From Phialophora verrucosa (lineage: Eukaryota > Ascomycota > Eurotiomycetes > Chaetothyriales > Herpotrichiellaceae), in the NCBI GenBank assembly GCA_002099365.1, contig MSED01000009.1, forward strand, positions 806,001-870,000: a DNA stretch of 64,000 nucleotides, written 5' to 3'. Every line of letters begins with the position of its first letter. Position 1 is the stretch's first letter. The translations under genes and the position numbers were made by a program. This document shows positions 11,094 through 22,608 of the stretch, piece after piece. The notes under the pieces are model-generated. The model did no database searches and was not told the DNA's origin. It worked only from the letters and a program-made list of their open reading frames with translations.

Positions 11094-12476
11094 CTTGTCT
11101 GAATGGATATCGAAGGTCTTGATATGGCAGCGGAGGATGGATCTGTATCCACCCCGAGTTACCGTATGCGAAGGAAGAGGTCGGTTGTTGATATCGCTCA
11201 GAAGGAAGAAGAGATGGCGCTGTGCAATCAAAAGGCCTTTCGGGGCAGGTGGGCGGTGATGGAATCGTTTAGGCCGTCAACCGATAATTGGGTGGCAAGC
11301 ATGGCGCAGGCCCGCATGACTTGCCCACCTTGCCATGCCTGGGTGATTATGTCAGGCACCTGCGTCATTGCGGTGATAACAGTAGAGAATCCCATGCCCA
11401 TTGCGACAGTTTAAGGTAAATCTGCGTAGATGCGTGGTCCTAAGTGGCCAAGCTATCGCGAGGACGATGGAGGAACATCGACGACGAAATGCTGGGTTCA
11501 TGAAGCTACTTGCGCCTCCTGGAGGCGGCTGAATGGGATAAAGGCACAATGATATGAGACCTGAACTAACGCCTTCGAACGGCGGATTTGATACGAAAGG
11601 GACTTCGCTACGTGCTGCCCGCTAAAAGAAAAGACTGCAAAATGATCTTTTCCTACGGGAAGAATACGAGCCTGTCTCACCAGCAGTTTGGCGAATCCAG
11701 GACATTGTCGACGTGCTAAGGCGGGTTTCCATTCGCAGTTGAGTTTGGCACGATTACTTTGGGTGCTCGCGGCCTTCTCGACCTTCTGTTCTTCCTGGCA
11801 GGAGACAGAAATTCCATGCTGCCAACGCCATCTGATGCTCAAGGGATGATGAAGCTGCTTATGCTCGAGGTATGATGCTTCCCGTGTTGAATGAACCAGA
11901 AGTTGAGACGAAAGAACTAGGTGATGGGTACGAGTAGAATGGAAAGATTGATGATGCTGGAGATCCGCGGAGCCTTGGTCCACCGCTTCTGAACGACGAA
12001 TTTGGGAGGGGTACTGGTTTGATGGCAATCTCGAAGCTCGGTAGACTTGAATTTCTAGGTATTAGGATCTCTCTACGAGGAGTATCCCCGTAGCCGGCAA
12101 GGGACCACGCGTGGAGGTGACAAAATCCTTTCGAGCTGTTTGATCGGCAGTAGAGATGCTCCTCCGTACGCTAAACCTAAAGTAGGCACGGAGGACAGGG
12201 GCCAAGGACTCGGTCGCAGATGCGAGTTGCTTTCTCCTCAAACTGTCTCATGCCGTCTTGCCACATGGGCGACATGTTGTCTTGTTGAGCGAGACACATA
12301 GTACAATTACGCTTCGGATTCAAATTCGTTTCCTGCTCGAACGTTCAACCATCCGCTCGTTTCCCCTCGTGGGCAATTCCTCCCACTACTTCAAGATTTG
12401 CGCATACGTCTCCTTGCTTGCGATAACCTAATTACCCGGCGCATTATTCAGTCTTCTCTCAAGGACAGCCTCCGTA
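11094..12476. other. Divergent intergenic region, no gene recognised
   Basis: It lies between the 5' ends of the NPC2-like gene (minus) and the PDI gene (plus). A 530-nt open frame on the minus strand at 11498-12028 has no family signal and is probably chance. Confidence 0.6.
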
Positions 12477-14725
12477 ATGAGGCCGGCTTTGCTGGCTTGG
12501 GCTCTTGCAGCCGCCTTCTCAACCTCCGTCGCTGCGCCACCGGGATCGAAAGGAGGGGCCACAGCGTTATCAGATGATGCCATCAATGGCGAAACACCGG
12601 CTGAGGGAGGAGAGGCTGTGGATTACACTCTTTTCAATGGCATCAAGGTGCCCCCGATGAAGGAGATACAGGGCGACGAATTTGCCGAGACTATTAAAGA
12701 CGGATACTGGTGGGTCAAACACTATTCGCCTTACTGCGGCCATTGTAAAGCCATCGCACCGACATGGCAAACTTTATACGAATTCTACGCGACTTCAAAT
12801 CCTCTCCAGGGCATGACAAAATCTGGACAGCCCGATCTGTTCTCCCCGAACAGCTTCCACGGATATTACAATTTCCATTTCGCTTCGATAAACTGCATTG
12901 CCTTTGGTGATGTTTGCGACAAGAACGGTGTAAGATCATGGCCTACTTTCTTGCTGTACAAAGATGGCGAATTCGTTGAGAAATACACCGGTGGCAGGAC
13001 AATGCCTGACTTCAGCAACTACGTCGAAGAAAAGCTTGAACAGATAAAGCCCGGTTCGAGACCAAGAGGAGGAGTACATGTTCCTCAACCGGGTGCGAAA
13101 AGTGTCGACCGGACAGCTGAACCAGTCGAGCCTCTAGCGAAAGACAAAGACACCGCTGCAGGGGCTGCGGCCGGAGAGAAGCAGAACAAAGTCGCGGCGG
13201 CTGAGTCGGAGACAACGACTGCATTGCTGGCGTCAGAGACCGCCAAATCTGGAAAGACCCTGGGAGCGAAGCCCGTCGTCCCCCCCAATCCGAAAGGCAT
13301 TTCAGTCGCTCTTACTCCGGAATCGTTCCAGAAACTCGTCACTACTTCTCAAGATCCGTGGTTCGTCAAATTTTACGTCCCTTGGTGTAGTCATTGCCAG
13401 CACCTGGCACCGACTTGGCAACAAATGGCTAAGGAGATGGAGGGGAAACTCAATATCGGCGAGGTCAATTGCGAGGCTTCACCACGACTGTGCAAGGATG
13501 CGAAAGTCAACGCTTACCCTACCATCTACTTCTTCCGTGGTGGCGAGCGTGTCGAGTACGAAGGTCTTCGTGGCCTCGGGGATTTGCTTTCGTTCGCAAA
13601 CAAAGCGCTAGACAGCGACGTCAAGTATGTCGACGCAGCCGCGTTCAAGGAGATGGAAGAGACCGAGGAAGTCATCTTTGTTTATTTCTTCGACGACGCC
13701 ACAACCTCTGAGGATTTCGCCGCTCTGGACCGTCTGACTTTGAGCTTGATCGGGCACGCCAAGATCGTCAAGACGGATTCTGAAATTCTGGCAAATCGCT
13801 TCAAAATCTCAACATGGCCTAGGTTACTCGTCTCACGAGATGGACGACCGAGCTACTACAATGCCTTGGCTCCCAAGGACATGAGAGACTTTCGGCGCGT
13901 ACTCACCTGGATGCAATCGAATTGGCTTCCCATTGTCCCCGAACTCACTGCGACGAACGCTAAGGAGCTTATGGATGGGAAATATGTGGTGTTAGGTATC
14001 CTCTCCCGAGAACGACCAGATGAATTTCTGCAGTCACGACGAGAGCTCAAGAATGCTGCTCTAGAATGGATGGACAAGCAAACCCAAGCCTTCCAACTCG
14101 AAAGGCAAGAACTGCGCGACTCAAAGCAATTGAGAATCGAAGAAGCCGAGGATCGTAATGATCAACGTGCGCTAAGACAGGCGAAGAGTCGCGTCATCAG
14201 TATTACCGAGGAGACCTTTAGAAAGCAAGTCGCTTTCGCTTGGGTTGATGGTGTTTTCTGGGAGAGGTGGCTGAGGTCTACATATGGCGTAGACGTCTCT
14301 AAGGGAGAACGTGTCATTATCAACGACGAAGATGTGAGTCTAATGCCGTCTCTTACACACGCCGTTTTAGAACTAACAATGTCCAGAACCGCCGCTACTG
14401 GGACGTCACCGACTCTGGCGCCTATATCATGCCATCTCGGACCTCCATTCTGGAAACCCTGCCTCGCATCGTCGCCAACCCACCCAAACTGACACCGAAA
14501 TCTACCATTGGCGCTTTCGAAAACATATTCTTCCAGATCAGAAATTTCGGCACCTATCATCCGTATCTGTCCTTTGGTGTGCTCATCATCAGTATCTTCA
14601 TGCTGTTCTGGGTGTTGAAGAATGGAGCGACGATCAAGAAGAGCTTGAGCCGCAACTCAAGTGGCTATTTCCATTTGGAGGGGAAGGAAGGGTTGCTGGG
14701 GACGACGAACGGCAAGGCTGACTAG
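12477..14725 (+). CDS. Membrane-anchored protein disulfide isomerase (Eps1/TMX-like)
   Basis: Exons 12477-14333 and 14387-14725, intron 53 nt, giving 731 residues. Residues 1-20 are a signal peptide. There are two thioredoxin domains with active sites CGHC at 87-90 (YSPYCGHCK) and CSHC at 304-307 (VPWCSHCQ), separated by an Ala/Glu/Lys-rich linker. A degenerate third thioredoxin-like domain follows, then a charged coiled-coil stretch (around 535-570) and one membrane helix at about 679-697 (LSFGVLIISIFMLFW). A basic cytosolic tail of about 34 residues ends the protein. This matches ER type I membrane oxidoreductases that form or rearrange disulfides and help quality control of membrane proteins. 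No HDEL is present, as expected for an anchored form. Confidence 0.92.
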
Positions 14726-15558
14726 GCGCAACTTCTCACAACTGGCCGGGGTTCTATGTGTATAATGCATCGCAGTGGCGTTCAGGAGGGAGGAATATGA
14801 TCAGGCCTGGGAAGACATATACATTAAAACCCAGACGCGTCGAATCCAATGTTGGCTTATGTCTGTGCATCACAAGTGCAACTAAAGATTATTTTTCACA
14901 TTCCCGATACCTAGTCGAGAGAGATTCATGAGAGCACCCTGGCCTGGGGATTGCCAGGGTTTCATGAATACGTGCAGGTAAACCTTTCCACATCGACGAC
15001 GACAGGTAGATTCGGCTGGTCGGGCAACACTGAGCACAGAAGCTGGTCGCGTCTATAGTAGTCGCACGAGACACCACACTCAATTGGCAGATGCGATGTT
15101 CCTCCGACGCAGGCACGCAATAAAAAAGGTCACCGGGATGGGTGGGAAGGGGAAGAGGTTTTGGCAATCAAGCTTCGTCCACGAGGGACTAGGCGACACC
15201 TTGGGTTTGTTCAATACCTTTGCGGCTTCTTTGGTGTGTCTGCTGCGTATCTGAACCTTGTGATCCTGTCTTGCCTGGTGGCAGCTCCCCGAGTATGGCA
15301 ACGCCCCCTTTCGCGTAGACTGAAAACCCGCTCATCGACCTTGTTCTGAGTTCGGTGCCACTTTTGCCCTTTCAAGGGCGGTTGATGGTTGTGTGACATT
15401 GCGCGATGGCAGTGGCAGTAATCAATCGCGGTTGGAGGACTGAGGACCGAGGACCGAAGGGCCGACTGCAGAACGAATGCGTACGTGCATCCGTGTATGC
15501 TATGCGTCAATGAGAACCACTTTCGCCCGCGGATCGACCACTCTCCTATTCAGCTCCT
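14726..15558. other. Convergent intergenic region, no gene recognised
   Basis: It lies between the 3' ends of the PDI gene and the eS17 gene. Nothing supported. Confidence 0.6.
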
Positions 15559-16200
15559 TTACTCCCGTCGTCCTGGTCTATCCGTGCCAAAGACCCGGCG
15601 ACCACCTCGCTCTTGCGGCGCCTGCTGGCTGACCGGCACGACGTTGACGGCAATGCTGTCGAAGCCCATGCTCTTGAGCAGATCCTTAGTGTCGCTGTCC
15701 ACATCCAATTGTCCGCTCTCGGTATTCTGCGTGAAGTCCAGAGCCGAGATCTCAGGCACGTATTGATCTTTGCGCTCGCGCTCCTCTTCCTGGAGCTTGA
15801 ATGAGATGCCGCGCACGGGGCCGCGTTGGATACGTTTCATCAGATGCGTGGTGTAGCCGGCGATCTGTATCAAAATGCGGTTAATAACACAAACGCCTAA
15901 TTGAGAGAGGGCGATGGATGTGTATAAAAAGCTGGGTATGGTATCATCAGGGATCGGTGTGCATGCGGGCTTGTGTGCCTCCATACCTTGTTGCGAAGAC
16001 GCTTTGAGGCAATGATGGCGATTTCATCGCAGATGCGCTTGTTGGTCTCGAAATCGAGGGTGAGCTTGGGGTAGTAGCGCTCGATGATGACTTTGGCGGA
16101 CTTCTTGACGGTCTGGCCACGAATATCAGGTCAGTTAAAATCGCTGAGGCTGTCGATGGATTTGAGGGTCTGTACTGACCTTCGTGCGAACGCGGCCCAT
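15559..16200 (-). CDS. RPS17: 40S ribosomal protein S17 (eS17)
   Basis: Three exons: 16200-16180, 16112-15987 and 15864-15559, with introns of 67 and 122 nt. The first exon codes only MGRVRTK, the classic short first exon of fungal RPS17 genes. The product is 150 residues, slightly above the usual 140-146. It carries the invariant stretches KSAKVIIERYYPKL, KRLRNKIAGYTTHLMKR and RGPVRGISFKLQEEERER. It is a structural protein of the 40S subunit head near the decoding region. The mapping is unambiguous. It anchors the left part of the window as conserved core genome. Confidence 0.97.
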
Positions 16201-16768
16201 CTTGACGGCTGGGTGAGGGATGTAGTAAAAAGCTGAAGTCGATTGCAAGAGAATCTGTACAATGCTCGAGTATTGCAGACGAATTTGCTTGCGCCAACGG
16301 TTGTGGATGCTTGGCGATCGCCAAGAGATAAGATTAATGTCTGCCCTGTTCACTGTTGCAAATGGAGTACGGTGTACTGCTTACTCGTACACGCACTAAT
16401 ATCAGTGATACGCACGATTTCTATGTGAGTTTTCACTGTACCAACCACTGTATTGTGCTTGTTCAGGAAATCTGCAGGTCTTGCTTGTCCCCCATGCTGT
16501 CGACCCTAGTGTTCGCTACTAGACCACTGCCACCACATAATTTCTTGCTAGGCGGATCAATAACAGGCTAGCTACCTCGTACTTTGCATATACATCTCCC
16601 TGAGTTGTCCCGATGTATCAACTGCAATTGCCCCAAGGTCCAGAGCGAGGCGAGCAAAGCATATGGAGAATCTGGGCTTGAAATCGCAACGTTGGGTTAC
16701 TTAGACCAGACCAGAACATCTTATAGTACAATGGAGAATTGAATATTTGGTCTACGGGTTTTGTACAT
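16201..16768. other. Intergenic, no gene recognised
   Basis: Upstream DNA of eS17 and downstream DNA of MRP51. Nothing else supported. Confidence 0.6.
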
Positions 16769-18334
16769 CTATTTGAGGTTGCGCTTCGTCCACTTAGAGC
16801 TAGACATCGACTTCAAAAGGTCCAACTCTTCGTTGATGTCTCTCTCGGGTTCGGGCGGCGGCCTGGTTCTTCTGGATGCGGTACCGTCAAGAGTGGGCAA
16901 TTGAGATGACATTTTCCTCGGCGGAGTCGTCATTGTTGCTGTTGTTCGCCTCTTTGTAGGATCGACTGGCAGCTCATTCTCCACAACCCAGCCTTGTAGC
17001 CTCTTCGTCTTGATCTCAACTTTGCCAGCTTGCGACACGCTGGCAGAGATGGGAGTAACCACCAGCTTCGGTCCATCTTTGACAGGCTCCCATTTCCAGA
17101 CCTGCTCAGTTATTGCAGTGGCACCGACTGGTTCTGGAACGACGAATCCAGCGACGCCCACGTAAGGCACATGTTTGTTATGCATTATTTGTCTTGACTT
17201 GAGCAGTCGAGCCGCAACGGGATCGCGGCTTGCCCGAGGGCCGGTGGCAGGGCTGTTAGCTACCGAAGCTTCTGTCTTGAGATAGGACAGGCCTGCAGAA
17301 GGGTGGGTACGGGGTGGTCCAGATTCTCGGTACAGGTCTGCCGCTATCGTGTCGCGTCCATAAGACCACGGGTCCGTCATATCAGATGAAGGATTGGGAC
17401 CGTCTGCGAGGTCAAAGAATTTTGCAATTAATGGACCAAACTTGCCAGGTTCGGTTCGCAAGTAACGCATGTGCTCCGTGACATCTTCTTCTGTGGCTTC
17501 AACGGGTGATTGAGAAGGCACATCTGTTTTTCCTTCGTCGAGTGCTTTCAAGCTCTGTTCATGTGCACGTTTCTCAATGAGATCATTCTTCACGACTTCT
17601 CTGAAAGCAGCTCTCTTCTCCCTTGTGATTGTCTTCAGGAAGGCGTCGAATTCTAGTCCATTCAGACCAGCCAGATAGGGACCAGAGTAGCGCCATCTTC
17701 GTAGAGTCTCCACAGGCGGTGCAGGTGCGGTGTTCGTTGGCTGCGGCGGAATCGAATGCGTCTCCAACTTGTCCCTCTCCTTTTCAACTTCCAGCAACGC
17801 ATCCCTCAGATGTCCTGGCATGCGCTGAGCGCGCTCGGATGCAGTCTGGCCCAACCACGACATGGGAGCTTTCTGGTTCAATCTTGGTGGAGGCTGGTCT
17901 GCAGTATGGTCGAGCTCTGCTTCGAAAGGACTGATTTGCTGATCCTGTACTGACTTCCTCCTCGGAGCTGGCAAGGTCACTCTGAGGTTGAGCTCCTGAT
18001 ATTTTCGCAGTGTGAGGACATGATCGGCCGCCGATTCGAAATCGACTACATGTTCAGGTGTGTCGATGCCTCTTCGAAATCGGACAAGGGGGGTCCCGGA
18101 TTTCGTGGTGGTCTTAATAGGCAGTGGCCGTTTCAGGCCCCAATCTCCTTGATTCAGAGATGCTAGTGGAGTCTCGATAGCTGCTCTTGTTGGATAGGGA
18201 GTGGTGGCCGAGTCGGAGTAGGAGATGGGTTCCGATGAAGGTTCTACTGCTGGGAGCGATATTGCAGGAGGAATCGCGAAAAGTCTGGAGGTGCGGAGCA
18301 AATTCGCTGCTGGCGACAGCCGCGCAGCCGTCAT
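16769..18334 (-). CDS. MRP51: Mitochondrial small-subunit ribosomal protein MRP51 (bS1m) family
   Basis: Single exon, 521 residues, ATG at 18334. The signature of the fungal MRP51 family is clear near the N-terminus: GDWGLKRPLP followed by a KSGTPLVRF block, then EHVVDFESAADHVLTL. The middle has WRYSGPYLAGLNGLEFDAFL and the C-terminus carries a Trp-rich segment. The first 20 or so residues are basic and hydrophobic without acids, consistent with a mitochondrial presequence. The family binds the mitoribosomal small subunit and, in yeast, helps translation of COX2 and COX3 mRNAs through their 5' leaders. Core housekeeping gene next to eS17. Confidence 0.9.
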   Translation of the reverse strand: MTAARLSPAANLLRTSRLFAIPPAISLPAVEPSSEPISYSDSATTPYPTRAAIETPLASLNQGDWGLKRPLPIKTTTKSGTPLVRFRRGIDTPEHVVDFESAADHVLTLRKYQELNLRVTLPAPRRKSVQDQQISPFEAELDHTADQPPPRLNQKAPMSWLGQTASERAQRMPGHLRDALLEVEKERDKLETHSIPPQPTNTAPAPPVETLRRWRYSGPYLAGLNGLEFDAFLKTITREKRAAFREVVKNDLIEKRAHEQSLKALDEGKTDVPSQSPVEATEEDVTEHMRYLRTEPGKFGPLIAKFFDLADGPNPSSDMTDPWSYGRDTIAADLYRESGPPRTHPSAGLSYLKTEASVANSPATGPRASRDPVAARLLKSRQIMHNKHVPYVGVAGFVVPEPVGATAITEQVWKWEPVKDGPKLVVTPISASVSQAGKVEIKTKRLQGWVVENELPVDPTKRRTTATMTTPPRKMSSQLPTLDGTASRRTRPPPEPERDINEELDLLKSMSSSKWTKRNLK

Positions 18335-19161
18335 TGCTGCAATAGCTGGCCAGGCTTATGGGAAGGGAGGCGTGAATGAGAGCGACAGAAGCTACCGTAC
18401 GAGGTATTGGGAAATGCAAAGCACCTGGGATATCCGCGCTCGATGGATTCGGCAAACTTTCTTTATACAGTCGTTGCCAAGACCACACTCAGCCAGCCAA
18501 TTGCCCGCCCAAACTGCCGCTTCCGGGGTGAGCGTGAACGGTGGCAAACCTACAAAGCGGACATGGGCTGGGTCGTGCGTCCTAAATGGTGACGGTGTCG
18601 CTCAGCCGGATCCTTTGGGCAGGCATTTGGAACGGAGATGATACCGTTGGCAAAAGCATAGCTGCAGGATTGTCTACAACAGCATCTACGGTACCTGCCC
18701 AATCAAACGGACGATGAATATGCCGGGTGTCTACCACAACTTCGTTTGTCAATGATATTTACGAACACGAGCAACGACACTCCGTAACCAATCGGCTGTT
18801 GTCTAGATCTATATTAAGGTTTGCGGCGTAGAGACTTCGCTACAAAGGCACCTTCCTAACCACAATATGGCATTCAGCTCGCACAGGGCGACGAGGAAAA
18901 CAGGTGGTCATGTTAGCGGCACGACTGTCCTCGTCTTTCGGGGCCCGAATACGTCGAGATCTCTAGTATAACTAGACAGGAGCCCTCTTCTGCCCGAACG
19001 GTGTTCCAGCTAGTTGAGAAATACTCACTGTGCTCTTTAGCAGGATCTCCGGCACTCTCTTCGAACTTCGTCAGGCCATTCAGTTGAGTCTCGTAGACTC
19101 AATCAAGACACAAGAGCTTGACGTTCAGCTCCGCCGGCGACAGAGCCTACCCCGAGCAAAA
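18335..19161. other. Divergent intergenic region, no gene recognised
   Basis: It lies between the 5' ends of MRP51 (minus) and the esterase (plus). Nothing else supported. Confidence 0.6.
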
Positions 19162-20307
19162 ATGGCCATTCTTGCCTACATGATGGCTCACCTGTTTCTC
19201 ATCTTTGGCATGCCTCTCGCAGCTCTGTGTCAGTCGATTGTTCTGCCCCCTCCTCCAGGTTCGAATGTCTACACCATCGAACTTCCCCTGACGGATCATT
19301 CTCGTGTTGACCCACTGGCGCCGTGTTGCAACGAGCCTCGCCGGCTGATGTTATCTCTCTTCCAGCCAGCCAACTGCAGTCAGACGGAGCAAATCCCATA
19401 CATGCCACCTGCAACGGCAGCGGCCCACGATGCCGAGTTAGGCTTTTTGGGGATACCCAACGGGACGTTTGAAGCCTTCCGGCTCACGGCGTGTCCCTCG
19501 CCTCCAAAGAATACCGACTTTCCTGTGTTGATATTCTCTACCGGGGCCGGCAGTTCCCGTCTTGTATACAGCGTTCTCTGTCAGTGGGTCGCTTCCATGG
19601 GTTTCAACGTCGTTGCAATCGATCATACATACGATGCTCCAATTGTCGAATTTCCAGACGGTACCATCATCCCAGCTGGCAACATAACGTTTACAGATGA
19701 TCTGGAAAAGGTGCTAGCTGTCAGAACTGCGGATGTGCTTTCAGTGTTAAAGGCGTTTTCCAACTCGACCACGACAAAGCAGCTTGGGATCCCGCTGTTC
19801 AAGACCAAACAAGTCGGAGTGTTCGGACACTCCTTGGGCGGTGCAACTGCTGCAAACGCAATGCTGCTCGACCCGAGACTCATCGGAGGCTTGAACATGG
19901 ATGGCAGTGTCCCCGGGCAGGCGCTGAACAAGACCCAGAAAAATCCCTTCACGATCTTCGCCGCACAGAACCATACTCAATCCAATGACGCAACATGGGC
20001 TGCATTCTGGCAGCAATTGAAAGGAATGAAATTGCAGCTCCAGGTCAATGGATCAGCGCATGGAACATTCACCGACTATGCTGTCCTAGCTACCAGCATC
20101 GGCGTCAATTCGACTTCGGTTCCACCCGTAGCAGATGTTATTGGAAGTATCAACGGTGTCAGGGTGTTAAATATCCTCCGATCATATATTGGAGGCTTCT
20201 TCCGAGAAGTCCTGGGGTCGGAACAGGTCAAGCTGCTACAGGGTCCGAGCCCGCAGTTTCCCGAAGTTTCGTTTGTGAACGTATCGCTGAGCACAGCAGA
20301 AACGTGA
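19162..20307 (+). CDS. Secreted PAF-acetylhydrolase-like alpha/beta-hydrolase
   Basis: Single exon; I start at the ATG at 19162, giving 381 residues, because codons further upstream lack an ATG and the Met begins a good signal peptide (MAILAYMMAHLFLIFGMPL). The core shows the PAF-AH isoform II pattern: the strand FPVLIFSTGAGSSRLVYS, the nucleophile elbow GHSLGG with Ser224, the region LIGGLNMDGS and the His at position 300 in GSAHGTFTDY. It carries several N-x-S/T sites (PNGTF, AGNITF, NSTT), fitting a secreted glycoprotein. It probably hydrolyses short acyl esters or oxidised phospholipids outside the cell. The catalytic acid is assigned only by family analogy. Confidence 0.85.
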   Translation: MAILAYMMAHLFLIFGMPLAALCQSIVLPPPPGSNVYTIELPLTDHSRVDPLAPCCNEPRRLMLSLFQPANCSQTEQIPYMPPATAAAHDAELGFLGIPNGTFEAFRLTACPSPPKNTDFPVLIFSTGAGSSRLVYSVLCQWVASMGFNVVAIDHTYDAPIVEFPDGTIIPAGNITFTDDLEKVLAVRTADVLSVLKAFSNSTTTKQLGIPLFKTKQVGVFGHSLGGATAANAMLLDPRLIGGLNMDGSVPGQALNKTQKNPFTIFAAQNHTQSNDATWAAFWQQLKGMKLQLQVNGSAHGTFTDYAVLATSIGVNSTSVPPVADVIGSINGVRVLNILRSYIGGFFREVLGSEQVKLLQGPSPQFPEVSFVNVSLSTAET

Positions 20308-22608
20308 GAGGTACGAGCTGCATATGGGCAACGAGAGAACGTACCTGAGGACTTTCGCTCGTATATATTCCCGGCGAGTTCTTTATAGCTTTTCGAAGTT
20401 CGTCTTGATTGGCCTCCCGAAATCGGACGGCAATAGTTACTGTGCAAAGGAGTCGATGTCTGAGATGCGATATCGTAGCTTTCTCGTTTGGCCCCTCCTT
20501 GTCGCTTTATGGCGGCGAGTGGACCGATGCAAGTGGAAGTTCAAAGTGAGGCGCCCGGGGAAATATCTCGGAAAGCCTCACAGCCAAATCATGCCGCATG
20601 CTCTCTCTCGACCATCACCCGTTATGAAGGCGCACCGGTGTCCACGCAGCTACTTTGGTTTAGCCTTGTGGATTTCATCCCGCCAGGCAGTCACTGGACA
20701 TGTCTTTGATGCGGCCATAGGCCCAGGGTGAGGAGGCCGGGATTGGGCTGCAATGCTCGACGACGGGCTTGCTCAAGTCTACCCTCTCGTCAACCAGATT
20801 CTGGAGCCGAGGGTCGATCTTGCCGCAGGAATAACTAGGCAGCGTAGTAACCTTCGATTCGCGCGTCATCTGTGAGACCCCGACCCCAGAAATAACATCC
20901 CTCGATCAAACGCCACTGACACAGACTCAGTCACAGACGCAGACTTCATTCCTCAACGTGGTACTCAACAATTCACTATTCTTCCACTCCATAACTGCCC
21001 TTACAAGGCTTATGGGAAGACCACCTTCCTCATGCTCTCTTGACCGGTTGCTGGTCCCAGCGACTGCCAGGTCCGCTCACGATTGGTGGAGATGACACCG
21101 AGTCGACGAGCATATCGACAAGACAAGACAACAGTCCGCATGAGGTCGCTCCACAATGGCATCTCGTAACATTCCATCAGTCAACAATGGACGGGCTACC
21201 GGGTACGAATAAAATGTCTGCCTCAAGAGATCGACAACTTGTGTATGCGGCGTTCCCGAATCAAGGACTCGTCGGTAGACCCTGGGCTGATAGGATAACT
21301 CCTTCAACTTGGGGTTTTAGTCCTACATGTCTCTCTGCTGCGCCATGTAAGCGCCTCCGCATGTTAAGGCAGATTTTAGCATGCAGGAGGCACTGTCAGT
21401 ATCTGAAAAGGTGCGCCTTGTCTATCGTTGACTTAGCTACGGAAAGTTCCTCTAAAACGCAGCTTTCAGCCTGGCTGGGCGAGGAAGCATTTAGGCCGCC
21501 GCTCTTATACCGCAATACGAGGAGCTCCACATCTGTCAGCAATGTGAGCAATCGAGACGCCAGTTTCGTCCAGGCAACTTGACATTGAAGAGTGGCTTCG
21601 CTCGGGCGTGGAGATCACTGCCCCGGCCACAATTGCTGTACTGCGGATGTTGGGCATCATTTGCTCTTGCCATATCATCTGGTATGTTAAATGCCCGACA
21701 GACCCGACACTATGGACCGTGCGGTGGGCAGTGTATTGTGTTAGCGAGCTCTGTTTGAAAAAAAAAGGGATGAACAAGCTCTCGCGGCAAGGAACATACT
21801 CCAGCCCGAGCGACGAGCAAGGAATTCTTCCAGGGGAGGTCGGCCTTATCACCATTTTGCTTCCAGTTAGGCAAATGCGTCTCGACATCTGCTTGCGGCT
21901 GAGCACGCAACCGGGGGTATCTCAGCTTTGTCAAGCACCTGGCAAGGATGAGGACAAGGTAGTGGCAGGTGTGAAAGGATTCTCGAGCCCGCATTTTCCA
22001 ATCACTTCCCCGCTTGGGATGCACACAAAGAAAATCACCTGTCTACCTCCTCCTGTGGTTCTCTCTGAAGGGTGTTACCTCAGTCAACGGAGTCTCTCAG
22101 AGAGCATTGTTTAAAATCCTCTGAAGACCAGGAACCAGCAAAGCAAGAGCACATCTCGAATCCAGCAGGCAAACAGCAAAACAGAAATGCCGAACCCATT
22201 CAACCCTGGGCCAAGACCCACTCCTCTCTAAGAGAAAATCAATTGCCAATGCGTCCCGCACGGAAATCCGGAAGCTCAAGCGATCAAGCAAAACGGACGT
22301 TCTCAACCCGCGTCGCCATGGCCTTCCCCACCGCTCTCGCCAAAGCAACCCGGCGTGAGGAGCATGCGTTTGCAGAGCCACATCATTACCTTTTCAGTCC
22401 GGGCCGCTCCTTAATGCAACTTGGAATTGCTCAAGTCAAGCCAACACGTTTCAAGGTAATGCTTCTATGTAATGATGGGAAAATAAGGTAAAGAGTGGCA
22501 CACACCGTATATATGGTTGAGGGCAGAGGTCTGTTCTCCTTGTCAGCCAAATTTTAGACTTGCTCGTGTCAATCAGATCCTACCTGTGTCCAGAGATAGT
22601 CCATCATA
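20308..22608. other. Long gene-poor region (2.3 kb), no gene recognised
   Basis: Several short frames exist on both strands, but none carries a family signature or continues across plausible splice sites. It may be decayed sequence. The last part is the promoter of the P450 gene. Confidence 0.55.

Noticed and set aside
11498..12028. 530-nt open frame on the minus strand upstream of the PDI gene, with two similar QIRRS segments
   Set aside because: Composition is not protein-like, there is no family signal, and it lies in a divergent promoter region. The repeated word is weak at DNA level.
20308..22608. Possible transposon or pseudogene in the 2.3-kb gene-poor stretch
   Set aside because: No terminal repeats, target-site duplication or transposase motif could be seen; the frames are short and unrelated.
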